Counted from the first letter of the stretch, positions 7,305 through 15,009 are shown. The stretch: 16,878 bases of DNA from UBA4716 sp002438865 (GCA_937907325.1 CALERO010000161.1:1-16878); one strand, 5' to 3'. Numbers and translations are program-made. The notes: generated by a model not told the origin, from the sequence alone.

Positions 7305-7562
7305 ATGAAAGCAACAGGAATTACAAGAAAAGTAGACGAGCTCGGAAGAATAGTTCTTCCTATCGAGCTGCGCAGAGTGAACGGTATCGAAATTAAGGAT
7401 ACTGTCGAGATTTACACAGAGGGCGACAAGATTATTTTAAAGAAATATGCGCCGGCGTGTATGTTCTGCGGCGAAGCTGACAATGTAATCCCGTACAAGG
7501 GCAAAAACATCTGCCCCGATTGTGCGAAGATTATCGGTAAGCTTGCAGAAACTGCTGAATAA
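7305..7562 (+). CDS. AbrB/SpoVT-family transition-state regulator with CxxC/CxxC tail
   Basis: An 85-residue DNA-binding protein. Residues 1-50 form a typical swapped-hairpin AbrB domain: MKATGITRKVDELGRIVLP, then ELRR and DTVEIYTEGDKIILKKY. AbrB proteins are dimeric or tetrameric global regulators of growth-phase and sporulation genes. The tail (51-75) has two CxxC pairs, C52/C55 and C70/C73, a zinc-ribbon-like arrangement that Bacillus AbrB lacks but which I recall from clostridial homologues. GGAGG lies seven bases before the ATG. The gene is monocistronic, with a near-consensus promoter and a strong terminator, so it is probably abundant. SpoVT is excluded by the missing GAF domain. Its targets cannot be told from here. 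Confidence 0.9.
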   Translation: MKATGITRKVDELGRIVLPIELRRVNGIEIKDTVEIYTEGDKIILKKYAPACMFCGEADNVIPYKGKNICPDCAKIIGKLAETAE

Positions 7563-7570
7563 AGCAAATG

Positions 7571-7608
7571 AAAAAAGAAGCTGTAAATTTTTACAGCTTC
7601 TTTTTTTT
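7571..7608. terminator. Bidirectional intrinsic terminator
   Basis: A perfect 10-bp stem (GAAGCTGTAA at 7577-7586, TTACAGCTTC at 7591-7600) with a four-base loop is followed by eight T on the plus strand and preceded by six A, giving six T on the minus strand. It ends the abrB-like transcript and can also stop the hemolysin III transcript coming from the other side. Confidence 0.9.
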
Positions 7609-7648
7609 CGGGTCAACGGGGGCGTTTTACCTTTGTTGATCCGCATTT

Positions 7649-7680
7649 GTAGGGGACGATGCCTTTCATCGTCCCTGATT
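7649..7680 (+). repeat. Hairpin repeat unit 1 (GTAGGG orientation)
   Basis: Begins GTAGGGGACGATG. A 9-bp stem (GGGACGATG 7653-7661, CATCGTCCC 7667-7675) encloses a five-base loop. Relative to unit 2 read in the same orientation, the T-A stem pair is flipped to A-T, so pairing is kept. Confidence 0.8.
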
Positions 7681-7696
7681 AAACCGCACAACGTTT

Positions 7697-7723
7697 CGGG
7701 TCGATGAGGGCATCGACCCCTAC
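7697..7723 (-). repeat. Hairpin repeat unit 2
   Basis: Reads CGGGTCGATG, loop AGGG, CATCGACCCCTAC on the plus strand, the reverse orientation to unit 1. The 9-bp stem (7698-7706 with 7711-7719) is perfect. Confidence 0.8.
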
Positions 7724-7752
7724 GGATACTTGTTTACGTTTGTGATACATTT

Positions 7753-7779
7753 CGGGTTGATGGGGGCAATTTGTTCCCG
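7753..7779 (-). repeat. Degenerate hairpin repeat unit 3
   Basis: Starts CGGGTTGATGGGGGC like units 2, 4 and 6, but the second arm has decayed to CAATTTGTTCCCG, so the canonical stem is largely lost. It lies six bases past the hemolysin III stop codon. Confidence 0.55.
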
Positions 7780-7784
7780 TTTTC

Positions 7785-8459
7785 TTATATCACATAAAAC
7801 AATATGCAAAACATATGCAATATACTTCCTGCCAAAACAAACAAATGAAAAACCGAATGCATATATCTTTTCTTTTTGAACAAATAATAGAACACTGCGC
7901 CTATGGTGTAACACACGCCGCCGAGTACCAAAAACGCCGTACCGCCTGCGGTGAGCATTATTGCCGTCGGCTTAAACGCAAACACAATGCACCAGCCCAT
8001 TAATATATAGCACACCGCCGAAAATTTGCGGTTTGATTTTATATCTATCGAATTTAATGTTATTCCCAGCGCCGCCGCCGCCCATACAACGCCGAACACC
8101 GTCCAGCCGAGCGGTGCGGAATATTCACGCAAGGAGCAGAGCGCAAGCGGAGTATATGTTCCCGCAATCAGCAAAAATATGGAGCAATGGTCTATTATCT
8201 GAAACACCTTTTTTGCCGTAAGTCTCGGACTTAAGCCGTGATACACGCTCGACATTGTGTACAGAATAACCATTGACGCTCCGTATATCGCACTGCTTAC
8301 CACACCGTATACGTTTTTGTGGATTGCCGCAAATATAACGCACAGCGTGAGCGCCGTTATTCCGACTGCTCCGCCGGCAATATGCGATACCATATTGAAT
8401 ATTTCCTCACCCTTTGTGTATGAGGGGAGTTTTCTGTCCGATAATTTTTCACGTTTCAT
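7785..8459 (-). CDS. Hemolysin III/PAQR (YqfA-type) membrane protein
   Basis: A 224-residue protein with about seven hydrophobic segments. PAQR-family signatures are visible: H26 in NMVSHIAGG, S70 and H74 in MSSVYHG, D90 in IIDHCSIFLLIAGTYTP (88-104), and H201/H205 in HSVFHLFVLAGS near the C-terminus. In eukaryotic PAQR proteins such Ser/His/Asp/His positions bind zinc and act as a lipid hydrolase (ceramidase) site. Bacterial members are called hemolysin III, but their physiological role is not settled. I chose the ATG at 8459, where GGAG lies eight bases upstream. An in-frame ATG at 8510 would add 17 residues that are simply translated hairpin repeat unit 4. Its likely promoter is at 8644-8672, leaving a long repeat-filled leader. 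Confidence 0.93.
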   Translation of the reverse strand: MKREKLSDRKLPSYTKGEEIFNMVSHIAGGAVGITALTLCVIFAAIHKNVYGVVSSAIYGASMVILYTMSSVYHGLSPRLTAKKVFQIIDHCSIFLLIAGTYTPLALCSLREYSAPLGWTVFGVVWAAAALGITLNSIDIKSNRKFSAVCYILMGWCIVFAFKPTAIMLTAGGTAFLVLGGVCYTIGAVFYYLFKKKRYMHSVFHLFVLAGSILHMFCILFYVI

Positions 8460-8477
8460 TTTTTTCTCCTTTAATGT

Positions 8478-8505
8478 CGGGTTGATGTGGGCATCAACCC
8501 CTACC
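8478..8505 (-). repeat. Hairpin repeat unit 4
   Basis: CGGGTTGATG, loop TGGG, CATCAACCCCTACC. The stem pairs 8479-8487 with 8492-8500. Compared with units 2 and 6, one C-G pair has become T-A on both arms. It lies about 20 bases upstream of the hemolysin III start codon. Confidence 0.8.
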
Positions 8506-8535
8506 GGCATTTATCTACGTTTTTGCAAGCGCACG

Positions 8536-8562
8536 CCGTAGGGCAGGGGCTTGCTCCTGCCG
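8536..8562 (+). repeat. Hairpin repeat unit 5 (GTAGGG orientation, divergent stem)
   Basis: CCGTAGGGCAGGGGC, a two-base loop, then GCTCCTGCCG. The stem pairs 8542-8550 with 8553-8561 with one G-T pair. The stem sequence differs from the GATG type of the other units, but the GTAGGG start and hairpin form are shared. Confidence 0.65.
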
Positions 8563-8590
8563 AATATGCGCATTACAGGCGTTGTTTTTT

Positions 8591-8618
8591 CGGGTCGATG
8601 TGGGCATCGACCCCTACC
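8591..8618 (-). repeat. Hairpin repeat unit 6
   Basis: CGGGTCGATG, loop TGGG, CATCGACCCCTACC. The perfect 9-bp stem pairs 8592-8600 with 8605-8613. It is nearly identical to unit 2 and lies about 20 bases downstream of the predicted hemolysin III transcription start. Confidence 0.8.
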
Positions 8619-8643
8619 GATTGCGTTTGCAGCATTTGCAATA

Positions 8644-8672
8644 ATTATACCACATTTCCGCACAATTGTAAA
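8644..8672 (-). promoter_or_regulatory. Sigma-A type promoter of the hemolysin III gene
   Basis: On the minus strand the -35 is TTTACA (8667-8672), the spacer 17 bases, and the -10 TATAAT (8644-8649) with a preceding TGG (extended -10). It starts only six bases past the sbcC stop. The predicted start is ~8637, giving a ~178-nt leader to the hemolysin III ATG at 8459 that carries repeat units 6, 5 and 4. Confidence 0.8.
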
Positions 8673-8678
8673 CACACG

Positions 8679-11336
8679 TTATCTGCTTTTCACTTTCAAG
8701 CTGCTGCCTTTTTCCGTTTTGGTTATTTCTATCCCGGCGGCAATATTCTCCTTTAATATACCTACGTGCGAAATTATTCCTATCACCGCATCGGAGCGTT
8801 TCATTGTGCCGAGGATTGAGAGTGCGTCCGAAACAGAGGCGCTGTCAAGCGTGCCAAAGCCTTCGTCTATGAACATTGCGCCCATTTCTATTCCGCCCGA
8901 CTGCGTGCGGATAACCGAGGATAATCCTATCGAAAGGCTCAGAGCCGCAAGGAATTTTTCTCCGCCGGAGAGCGTTGTAACGGGACGGTTTTTTGCGGAA
9001 AAACGGTCATAGACCGAAAATTCCAGTCCCTTTATGCGTGACGAGCCGCTCGACTCGTCGGAACGGTATAGTTTGTACCGTCCGCCGTGTACGTTTTCGA
9101 GCAGTCTGTTGGCGGAGGTTATAACCGAGGAGAGCATAATTCCGAGCATATACCGCTGTAAGCTTATGCCGTTATCACCTCTCAGGCGCTTTGCAAAGAG
9201 CATATCCTCCTCCGCTTTTTCGCCTTTCTTTTTAAGCGCCGCCGTCTGCTTTTTAACCGATGCGCAAAGCTTTTTAAGGCGCTTGGTTTCGCTTTCGGCA
9301 AGTGCGTGCTCCGCAACAAGATTTTTATTATTCTCCTCCGCATCATTAAGCTGTGAAAGGATTTTTTCCGTATCGGGCTTTTCCGTACCGTTAAGCTCCG
9401 CTTTCAATTCATCTATATTTTTTAATGCGCTTTCCTTATTTATTTTATGCTCCGAAACCGATTTTTCCGTCATTTCACGCTCTTTTTCCGAAATGAGCGC
9501 ACCGATAAAATCATCTTCGTCCGCAAAACCGTGCTTTTTAAGCGCAGTGAAAAATTCCTTTTCAGCCGATTTTTCAGCCTTTTCGGCGGATTTGACCTCC
9601 TCTGCGGCTGTTTTTGCCGCTGCCGTTTTTACCGCATATTCCTCCGACAGGGCTTTGACATTTTCCTCCGCCGCCTCTGTCTTTTTCGCAAATTTTTCCG
9701 TTTCCGCCTTTAAAACTCCGATTTTCAGCGCAAGCTCCTCCTCGGAGCCGATGCTTTTATCCGTCTTTTCGGTTACGGTATCGTACTCCGTTTTAAGCTT
9801 TTCCGCCGCCGTTTTCTTTTCGATATAGTCCGAATTTGCTTTTTCAAGCTCGGCAGTGATTTTCTTCCGCTTATTTTCCGCCGAGTCCTTTTCCGAATTG
9901 TTAAGCTCTATTTTCTTCTGCAATTCTTTGAGCATATCCTCCGTTACCGTTTCGGCTGTCGGCGCAGCCTTGGACGGGTGCGAGGTACTTCCGCAAACGG
10001 GGCAGGGCGTGCCGTCCGATAATCCCTCCGCAAGCGATGCGCACAGCGCCGCCGTATATTTTCCGACCGCCGAGGAATATTCCTTATATAACTCTGCTTT
10101 GACCTTTTCGAGCGATTTTGCCTTATCGTCCGCCGCCGATTTTTCCGTTTTCTTTTTTAAAACATACTCCTCTGCGGTTTGTGCCGATTTTTCCGCCGAT
10201 TTCAAATCCTTTTGCAGTAAATCGGCACGGCAGTACACCTCCGTCATATCGCATAAAGCGGAAATCTGTTTTTCCTTTTCCGCATAAACCGCTCTTTCGC
10301 CATCAAGCTTTTTTTGCTCGTTAATTGCGCCGTCAAGCGACTTTTTGCAGATTTCCGCCGCATTTTTTGCCGAGTCTGATTTTTCCGCACGCATTTTTTT
10401 CCCTTCACGTGCGGACATAAGCGAATTATATGCCGTTTTTGCTTTTTCGGCATTCCGTGCTTTTAATAAAAACTCCTCTTTTGCTTTTATTTCTTCATCC
10501 TTTTCGGTTAATTTTCCGTACTCGTCCTCATTTTTTTCAAGGCGCATAAACTTATCCGCAATTTTTTCGGCGGTGAGTGCGTTTTTTCTTATTTTTTCAA
10601 GTTCCTCGGAAAAACCTTTGAGATTTTTTTCGGTTTCGCAAAGCTGTGATGATTTTTCCTCATACAATCCGCAAAGCTCCTCCAAAGAGGAACAGCCGTT
10701 CTCCGAAAGCACCGCCTCAACGGCGTTTCTTTCGTCCGTTACCGATTTCATACGCTCCGCCGCTTCGGAATAGAGTATTTTTGCGGCGCTGTCCCATTTT
10801 TCGGTATTGAAAAGGCTCGTTAATATTTTTTCCTTATCCTTTGAATTTGACGTCAAAAGCTGTTCAAACTGACCCTGCGGCAATATTATTACCTGCCGAA
10901 ACTGCTCGTATGTAAGCCCCAAAAGCTCCTCCGCCGTTCTTTCAAGGTCACTCTGCTTCGGGTTTTCAAATATCGGTTCGTACACCCCGTCACTGTTCAT
11001 AACAAGCACATTCTGCTGTGCGTTGAGATTTTTTCTGCCGTATTTGAGCGTGCGGATAAACTTGTACCGCTTTTGGTGTATGTCAAACACGTACTCCGCA
11101 ACGGTTTCGTCCTCCTCGGACGCACCCGTACAGCGCATGGCGAAAATATCGCCCCTGCCGCCGCCGCTGCTTTTTCCGTAAAGGGCATACGTCATTGCGT
11201 CGAGTATGACCGTTTTTCCCGAGCCTGTTTCTCCGCTTATGAGGAAAATTCCTGCGGAGGTAAGGTCCGAAAAATCTATAAACTGCTCCTTAAGATACGG
11301 CCCGAACGCCGAAATTCTTATAGATATGGGTTTCAT
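8679..11336 (-). CDS. sbcC: SbcC, Rad50-like ATPase subunit of the SbcCD nuclease
   Basis: An 885-residue SMC-like ATPase that with SbcD forms a nuclease cutting DNA hairpins and protein-blocked ends. Residues 1-170 hold the N-terminal ABC half: Walker A GETGSGKT (35-42) and Q-loop ILPQGQF (151-157). Long Lys/Glu/Ala-rich coiled coils (about 190-440 and 465-720) flank a zinc hook CPVC (445-448). The C-terminal half has signature LSGGEKF (789-795), Walker B MFIDEGFGTLD (821-831) and H-loop H857. All ATPase motifs are intact. Length is shorter than the E. coli protein (~1048), mainly in the coils. Its ATG overlaps the sbcD TGA as ATGA, suggesting coupled translation. RecF and RecN are excluded by the hook and the sbcD partner. 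Confidence 0.96.
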   Translation of the reverse strand: MKPISIRISAFGPYLKEQFIDFSDLTSAGIFLISGETGSGKTVILDAMTYALYGKSSGGGRGDIFAMRCTGASEEDETVAEYVFDIHQKRYKFIRTLKYGRKNLNAQQNVLVMNSDGVYEPIFENPKQSDLERTAEELLGLTYEQFRQVIILPQGQFEQLLTSNSKDKEKILTSLFNTEKWDSAAKILYSEAAERMKSVTDERNAVEAVLSENGCSSLEELCGLYEEKSSQLCETEKNLKGFSEELEKIRKNALTAEKIADKFMRLEKNEDEYGKLTEKDEEIKAKEEFLLKARNAEKAKTAYNSLMSAREGKKMRAEKSDSAKNAAEICKKSLDGAINEQKKLDGERAVYAEKEKQISALCDMTEVYCRADLLQKDLKSAEKSAQTAEEYVLKKKTEKSAADDKAKSLEKVKAELYKEYSSAVGKYTAALCASLAEGLSDGTPCPVCGSTSHPSKAAPTAETVTEDMLKELQKKIELNNSEKDSAENKRKKITAELEKANSDYIEKKTAAEKLKTEYDTVTEKTDKSIGSEEELALKIGVLKAETEKFAKKTEAAEENVKALSEEYAVKTAAAKTAAEEVKSAEKAEKSAEKEFFTALKKHGFADEDDFIGALISEKEREMTEKSVSEHKINKESALKNIDELKAELNGTEKPDTEKILSQLNDAEENNKNLVAEHALAESETKRLKKLCASVKKQTAALKKKGEKAEEDMLFAKRLRGDNGISLQRYMLGIMLSSVITSANRLLENVHGGRYKLYRSDESSGSSRIKGLEFSVYDRFSAKNRPVTTLSGGEKFLAALSLSIGLSSVIRTQSGGIEMGAMFIDEGFGTLDSASVSDALSILGTMKRSDAVIGIISHVGILKENIAAGIEITKTEKGSSLKVKSR

Positions 11337-12448
11337 TCCAAACCGTCACCCCTTTCCGCTTTTTCGAGCGCCGCCGCAAACATTTCGGCTTGTCCGCTGT
11401 CGGGAGATATTCCGTAAATATCCTCAAAAAAGCTTTTGAGTATCTCGTCGGGCGAAAGCTTTTCCATTTTCTCGGCGCTTATCGTTGTTCCCTCCGAACC
11501 GTTTTCCGTCTTGCCTGCCACCTGCATAAGATTGGGGAACTTTTCTTTTAGAGCAGTAAAAATCTCCATTCCCGCATATCGGTCGGTAATCTCCGCTTTT
11601 ATGTAATCTTCGCTTTCCTCCGCCGACAAAACCTCCTCCTGTGTGCCTTTTATAACACGCATATCATGTATGGGAGTGAGCGGAATTTCGCTTATTTCAC
11701 CCGTTTTTGTGTCTATTACGGTAACGCTTTTCATAACCGCTGCTTCGCTGAACGAATACTTTACGGGCGTACCGCTGTAGCGGACAAATTCCGACACATT
11801 CTGCGGTTTATGCAGATGCCCCAGAGCGGTATATGAAAATTTATCAAACACCGATTTTGAAACCATAACCGACGTACCGACTATAACGGCGCTCCTATCG
11901 CTTTCCGAAAGCTCCGCTCCGCTCACGAATGCGTGTGCAGCGGCGATATTGAACATTTTATTGTCCATATTTTCATATATGTGATTGCAAACACAATTCA
12001 TTGCCGTATCCGCTGAGGTTATCTCCTCATCGGGATAGAGAGAACGCACCTTATCGGTATTAAAGTACGGAATGGGATACACCGCCGCATTATCCAATAT
12101 TATCGGCTTTATATCACGTTCAAGAGTGCCGTACACGTAAAGTCCCGATTTTTCAAGCAAAGCGTGCATCGAAGAAAGCCGTGCCGCCCCGTCATGGTTT
12201 CCGGCGATTACTATAAGCTTTACGCCCAAATCACGGCATATTGCCGTTGCGATGTCATTATACAGGCTTATTGCCTCGCCCGACGCAACGGTGCTGTCGA
12301 ACACATCGCCCGACACGATAACCGCACCTATATCATTATCCTTTATTATCCCGATAAGCTCCTCGGCAAAATGCCGCTGTTCGTCAAGCATGGATATTCC
12401 GTGCACCGATATTCCCAAGTGCCAGTCGGAGGTATGCAGAATTTTCAT
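11333..12448 (-). CDS. sbcD: SbcD, Mre11-like nuclease subunit of SbcCD
   Basis: A 371-residue Mn-dependent exonuclease/endonuclease of the calcineurin phosphoesterase fold. Phosphoesterase motifs run in order: SDWHLG (7-12, D8 and H10), SGDVFD (46-51, D48), AGNHD (82-86, N84 and H85), AAHAFV (170-175, H172) and GHLH (210-213, H211 and H213). These supply the expected two-metal site. The capping region SGTPVKYSFSE (225-235) is typical. The frame is open 21 codons upstream to 12511, but MKILHTSDWHLG is the canonical N-terminus; AAAGGA lies upstream at an unusually long 12-base spacing. It is the first gene of sbcDC, with a promoter at 12483-12511. Confidence 0.96.
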   Translation of the reverse strand: MKILHTSDWHLGISVHGISMLDEQRHFAEELIGIIKDNDIGAVIVSGDVFDSTVASGEAISLYNDIATAICRDLGVKLIVIAGNHDGAARLSSMHALLEKSGLYVYGTLERDIKPIILDNAAVYPIPYFNTDKVRSLYPDEEITSADTAMNCVCNHIYENMDNKMFNIAAAHAFVSGAELSESDRSAVIVGTSVMVSKSVFDKFSYTALGHLHKPQNVSEFVRYSGTPVKYSFSEAAVMKSVTVIDTKTGEISEIPLTPIHDMRVIKGTQEEVLSAEESEDYIKAEITDRYAGMEIFTALKEKFPNLMQVAGKTENGSEGTTISAEKMEKLSPDEILKSFFEDIYGISPDSGQAEMFAAALEKAERGDGLE

Positions 12449-12482
12449 ATTTAAAAAAAATCCTTTCGTATGTATTAAGCTT

Positions 12483-12511
12483 AGTATACCATAAAATCCG
12501 CATACAGGCAA
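12483..12511 (-). promoter_or_regulatory. Sigma-A type promoter of sbcD-sbcC
   Basis: On the minus strand TTGCCT (12506-12511), a 17-base spacer and TATACT (12483-12488) with TGG just upstream of the -10. The predicted start is ~12476, a ~28-nt leader. No LexA-type (Clostridia/Bacillus GAAC-N4-GTTC) operator is visible in or near it. Confidence 0.75.
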
Positions 12512-12518
12512 ATAATAA

Positions 12519-12547
12519 TTGACTTTTTCGAATAAAAGGTATATAAT
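12519..12547 (+). promoter_or_regulatory. Sigma-A type promoter of rho
   Basis: TTGACT (12519-12524), a 17-base spacer and a perfect TATAAT (12542-12547). The predicted start is ~12554, giving a ~79-nt AT-rich leader before the rho ATG. Its -35 box lies seven bases from the -35 of the divergent sbcDC promoter. Confidence 0.85.
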
Positions 12548-12632
12548 GGCATTAGATTTATTTCAATTATTTTTATTCTGATAAGCTTCCTAATAAAAAG
12601 AATTACAGATAAAACAGAAAAGAGGTTTTTTA

Positions 12633-13943
12633 ATGGAAGAAGAATTACTGGAGCGCAAAACCAAAGAAGAACTTAAGCAAATCGCACTCGGTCTTGAAAT
12701 ACCGAGAATTTCGGCTATGAAAAAGGACGAAATAATAGAGGCGATACGCGAAAAGCGCAGGCAGATAGACGAGGAAACGAAAAAGGAGCACGAGAAAAAG
12801 AAAAAGAGAGAGCGTCCTGCGGACGTTGTGGAGGTATGCGGCGTTCTGGACGTTATGAACGATGGTTTCGGATTTTTGAGATTTGAGAATTATTCGAGCG
12901 GCGCAAACGATATTTACGTTTCACCCACGCAGATACGCCGTTTTAATCTCAAAACGGGCGACGAAATATGCGGCGACTGCCGTCCGACCCAGGACGAGGA
13001 CAAATATTCCCCGTTATTATTCGTAAAAACGATAAACGGCGATCCGCTTGAAATAGCCTTAAAACGCAGACCGTTTGAAAAGCTTACGCCGATATATCCG
13101 AAAGAAAAGCTTGTTCTCGATACGGGAAGCCGTGTGAAATGTGCGGCAAGGCTCATAGACATAATTGCGCCGATAGGCAAGGGACAGCGAGGTATGATTG
13201 TCGCTCCGCCGAAAGCGGGAAAAACAACCATTATAAAAGAAATTGCACAATCGGTATCGAAAAATCACCCAGACGTTAAGCTGATAGTTCTGCTTATAGA
13301 CGAGCGTCCCGAGGAGGTAACGGATATGAAACGCTCGATTGACGGCGAGGTTATATACTCAACCTTTGACCAGATGCCCGAAAATCATTGCAAGGTGGCG
13401 GAAATGGTGCTGGAGCGTGCGCAGAGACTCGTTGAGCAGAAGAAGGACGTTGTTGTGCTTCTCGACTCGATAACACGTCTGGCACGTGCATACAACCTTA
13501 CGGTTACGCCGACGGGAAGAACGCTTTCGGGCGGTCTTGACCCGGACGCACTCTTTAAGCCGAAGAAGTTCTTCGGTGCGGCACGAAACATCGAGGAGGG
13601 CGGCAGTCTTACGATTATAGCAACTGCGCTTGTCGAAACGGGCAGCCGTATGGACGACGTTATTTTTGAGGAGTTTAAGGGTACGGGAAATATGGAGCTT
13701 AAGCTTGACCGTAATTTACAGGAAAAGCGCATTTTCCCGGCGATAGACATACTGAAATCGGGTACACGCCGTGAGGAGGATTTGCTTACAAATCTCGAAC
13801 GTGAATGCGCATGGGTTATACGCAGAGAGCTTTCACGCAACGGCAATCTCGAAACAACCGCAAAGCTTTTGCAGATTTTAAAAAGCACGGACAACAACCG
13901 TGATTTTGAAAGCTTTATAATAAAAAACTACAGCAGAAATTAA
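12633..13943 (+). CDS. rho: Transcription termination factor Rho
   Basis: A 436-residue hexameric RNA helicase/translocase that ends transcription of untranslated RNA. Residues 1-43 form the helical Rho_N (SAP-like) domain. A short charged linker rich in Lys/Glu/Arg (44-62) leads to the cold-shock RNA-binding domain with RNP1-like GFGFLRF (78-84) and DIYVSPTQIRRF (93-104). The ATPase core has Walker A APPKAGKTT (191-199), DERPEEVTDM (223-232), Walker B VVVLLDS (273-279), the Q-loop LTVTPTGRTLSGG (289-301), and the R-loop and C-terminal GTGNMELKLDR (350-360). All catalytic elements look intact. AGAGG lies upstream of the ATG at 12633. It is first in a run of four same-strand genes and diverges from sbcDC. 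Confidence 0.98.
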   Translation: MEEELLERKTKEELKQIALGLEIPRISAMKKDEIIEAIREKRRQIDEETKKEHEKKKKRERPADVVEVCGVLDVMNDGFGFLRFENYSSGANDIYVSPTQIRRFNLKTGDEICGDCRPTQDEDKYSPLLFVKTINGDPLEIALKRRPFEKLTPIYPKEKLVLDTGSRVKCAARLIDIIAPIGKGQRGMIVAPPKAGKTTIIKEIAQSVSKNHPDVKLIVLLIDERPEEVTDMKRSIDGEVIYSTFDQMPENHCKVAEMVLERAQRLVEQKKDVVVLLDSITRLARAYNLTVTPTGRTLSGGLDPDALFKPKKFFGAARNIEEGGSLTIIATALVETGSRMDDVIFEEFKGTGNMELKLDRNLQEKRIFPAIDILKSGTRREEDLLTNLERECAWVIRRELSRNGNLETTAKLLQILKSTDNNRDFESFIIKNYSRN

Positions 13944-13959
13944 GGACGGGGGAAACATT

Positions 13960-15009
13960 ATGAAAAGACCCATTCCGCAATATGTTGATGAAATGATTGA
14001 CGGTGCGGTGAGCCGTCTGGAAAATCTTAAAACACCGGATACAATATCCTTTGCTTTTATTACCGATACGCACAGTTGTATCGATTATACCGAGCGTGCG
14101 CTTTATGCAATTTCAAAAATAAACGAACAGCATAAAATTGCGTTTACGTGTATGGGCGGCGATTATTTATGCAATAATTCTTCCACATTAAAGGAAAACG
14201 CCGTTGCACAGCACAGGGAGTTCCGTGATGCGGTTGAAAATCTCGGACAAAATCCCCCGACGGTTATCATAAAGGGAAACCACGACGATAACCCGTTCGG
14301 CGAAACAAAAAACATTGTTCCGCAAAAGGAGCTGTACAATCTTTTGTTTGAGCATAACACATTTCTTTCGGGCGGAGATCCGACAGAGGCGTACGGATAT
14401 TACGATATGCCCGAATTAAAACTCCGTGCGATATACTTAAATTCGAGCGACCGCCATTATGAAACCGACAGCAACGGAACGGTTGTCGATGCGGGAACGG
14501 GCGGTTACGGGAATAAACAGCTTAACTGGTTTGCACATGATGCGCTTATTCTTCCCGACAATGACTGGTCGGTTGTGATTTTTGCGCATATTATGCCGAT
14601 TGCAACGCAAATTATGCTTGACAGACCTTTCGGCGGCGAGGCATTATGGAATATTCTGCTTTCATTTAAAAACGGCGGAAAATACAGTGCATATGAGGAC
14701 AGAAACGGCGAGTCTTATGAGGTAAGCTGTGATTTTTCAAAAAACGGCAAGGGAAACGTAATTGCATTTGTTACGGGTCACGAACACGTCGACCGCACCT
14801 GCATGGCGGACGGAATACGCATAATCACCGTTTTATCGGCGGCAAGCGATAATTTCTGCACGGGCGTAAGCGGCAACGGGCGTGTACAGTACAAAACACG
14901 TGGTTCGGGCGAGGAAAGCGCATTTTCCGTGTTTGTTGCAGACAGAAAAACGCACGTAATATCGCAAATCCGATGCGGCGCAGGTGATGATTACAGCGTC
15001 AGCTTTTAA
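13960..15009 (+). CDS. Calcineurin-like metallophosphoesterase, substrate unknown
   Basis: A 349-residue soluble protein with no signal peptide or membrane segment. The two-metal phosphoesterase motifs are in order: ITDTHS (34-39, D36 and H38), GGDYL (66-70, D68), KGNHDD (105-110, N107 and H108), FAHIMP (208-213, H210) and TGHEHVD (272-278, H274 and H276). A ~100-residue stretch (about 111-205) between the third and fourth motifs has no signature I recognise. The family cleaves phosphomono- or diesters on proteins, nucleotides or nucleic acids, so the substrate cannot be named. GGGGGAA precedes the ATG, 16 bases after the rho stop, so it is probably on the rho transcript. It differs from SbcD in motif context and is not a second nuclease subunit by this evidence. 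Confidence 0.88.
   Translation: MKRPIPQYVDEMIDGAVSRLENLKTPDTISFAFITDTHSCIDYTERALYAISKINEQHKIAFTCMGGDYLCNNSSTLKENAVAQHREFRDAVENLGQNPPTVIIKGNHDDNPFGETKNIVPQKELYNLLFEHNTFLSGGDPTEAYGYYDMPELKLRAIYLNSSDRHYETDSNGTVVDAGTGGYGNKQLNWFAHDALILPDNDWSVVIFAHIMPIATQIMLDRPFGGEALWNILLSFKNGGKYSAYEDRNGESYEVSCDFSKNGKGNVIAFVTGHEHVDRTCMADGIRIITVLSAASDNFCTGVSGNGRVQYKTRGSGEESAFSVFVADRKTHVISQIRCGAGDDYSVSF

Noticed and set aside
7649..8618. The repeat cluster as a CRISPR array or insertion sequence
   Set aside because: The units are palindromic, vary in orientation and sequence, are irregularly spaced across 970 bases and surround a normal gene. There are no spacers, cas genes, transposase or long terminal inverted repeats.
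9034..10773. Long plus-strand open frames across sbcC (e.g. 9034-9828, 9856-10287) rich in Ser/Phe
   Set aside because: They are antisense shadows of the Lys/Glu/Ala-rich coiled coil of SbcC. The Ser/Phe/Ala-rich composition is what reversed AAA/GAA/GCC codons give, and no ribosome sites or family motifs are seen.
13960..15009. The metallophosphoesterase as a second SbcD/Mre11
   Set aside because: It lacks the SbcD N-terminus and capping features, is not beside an SMC-like ATPase, and a complete sbcDC operon already lies next door.
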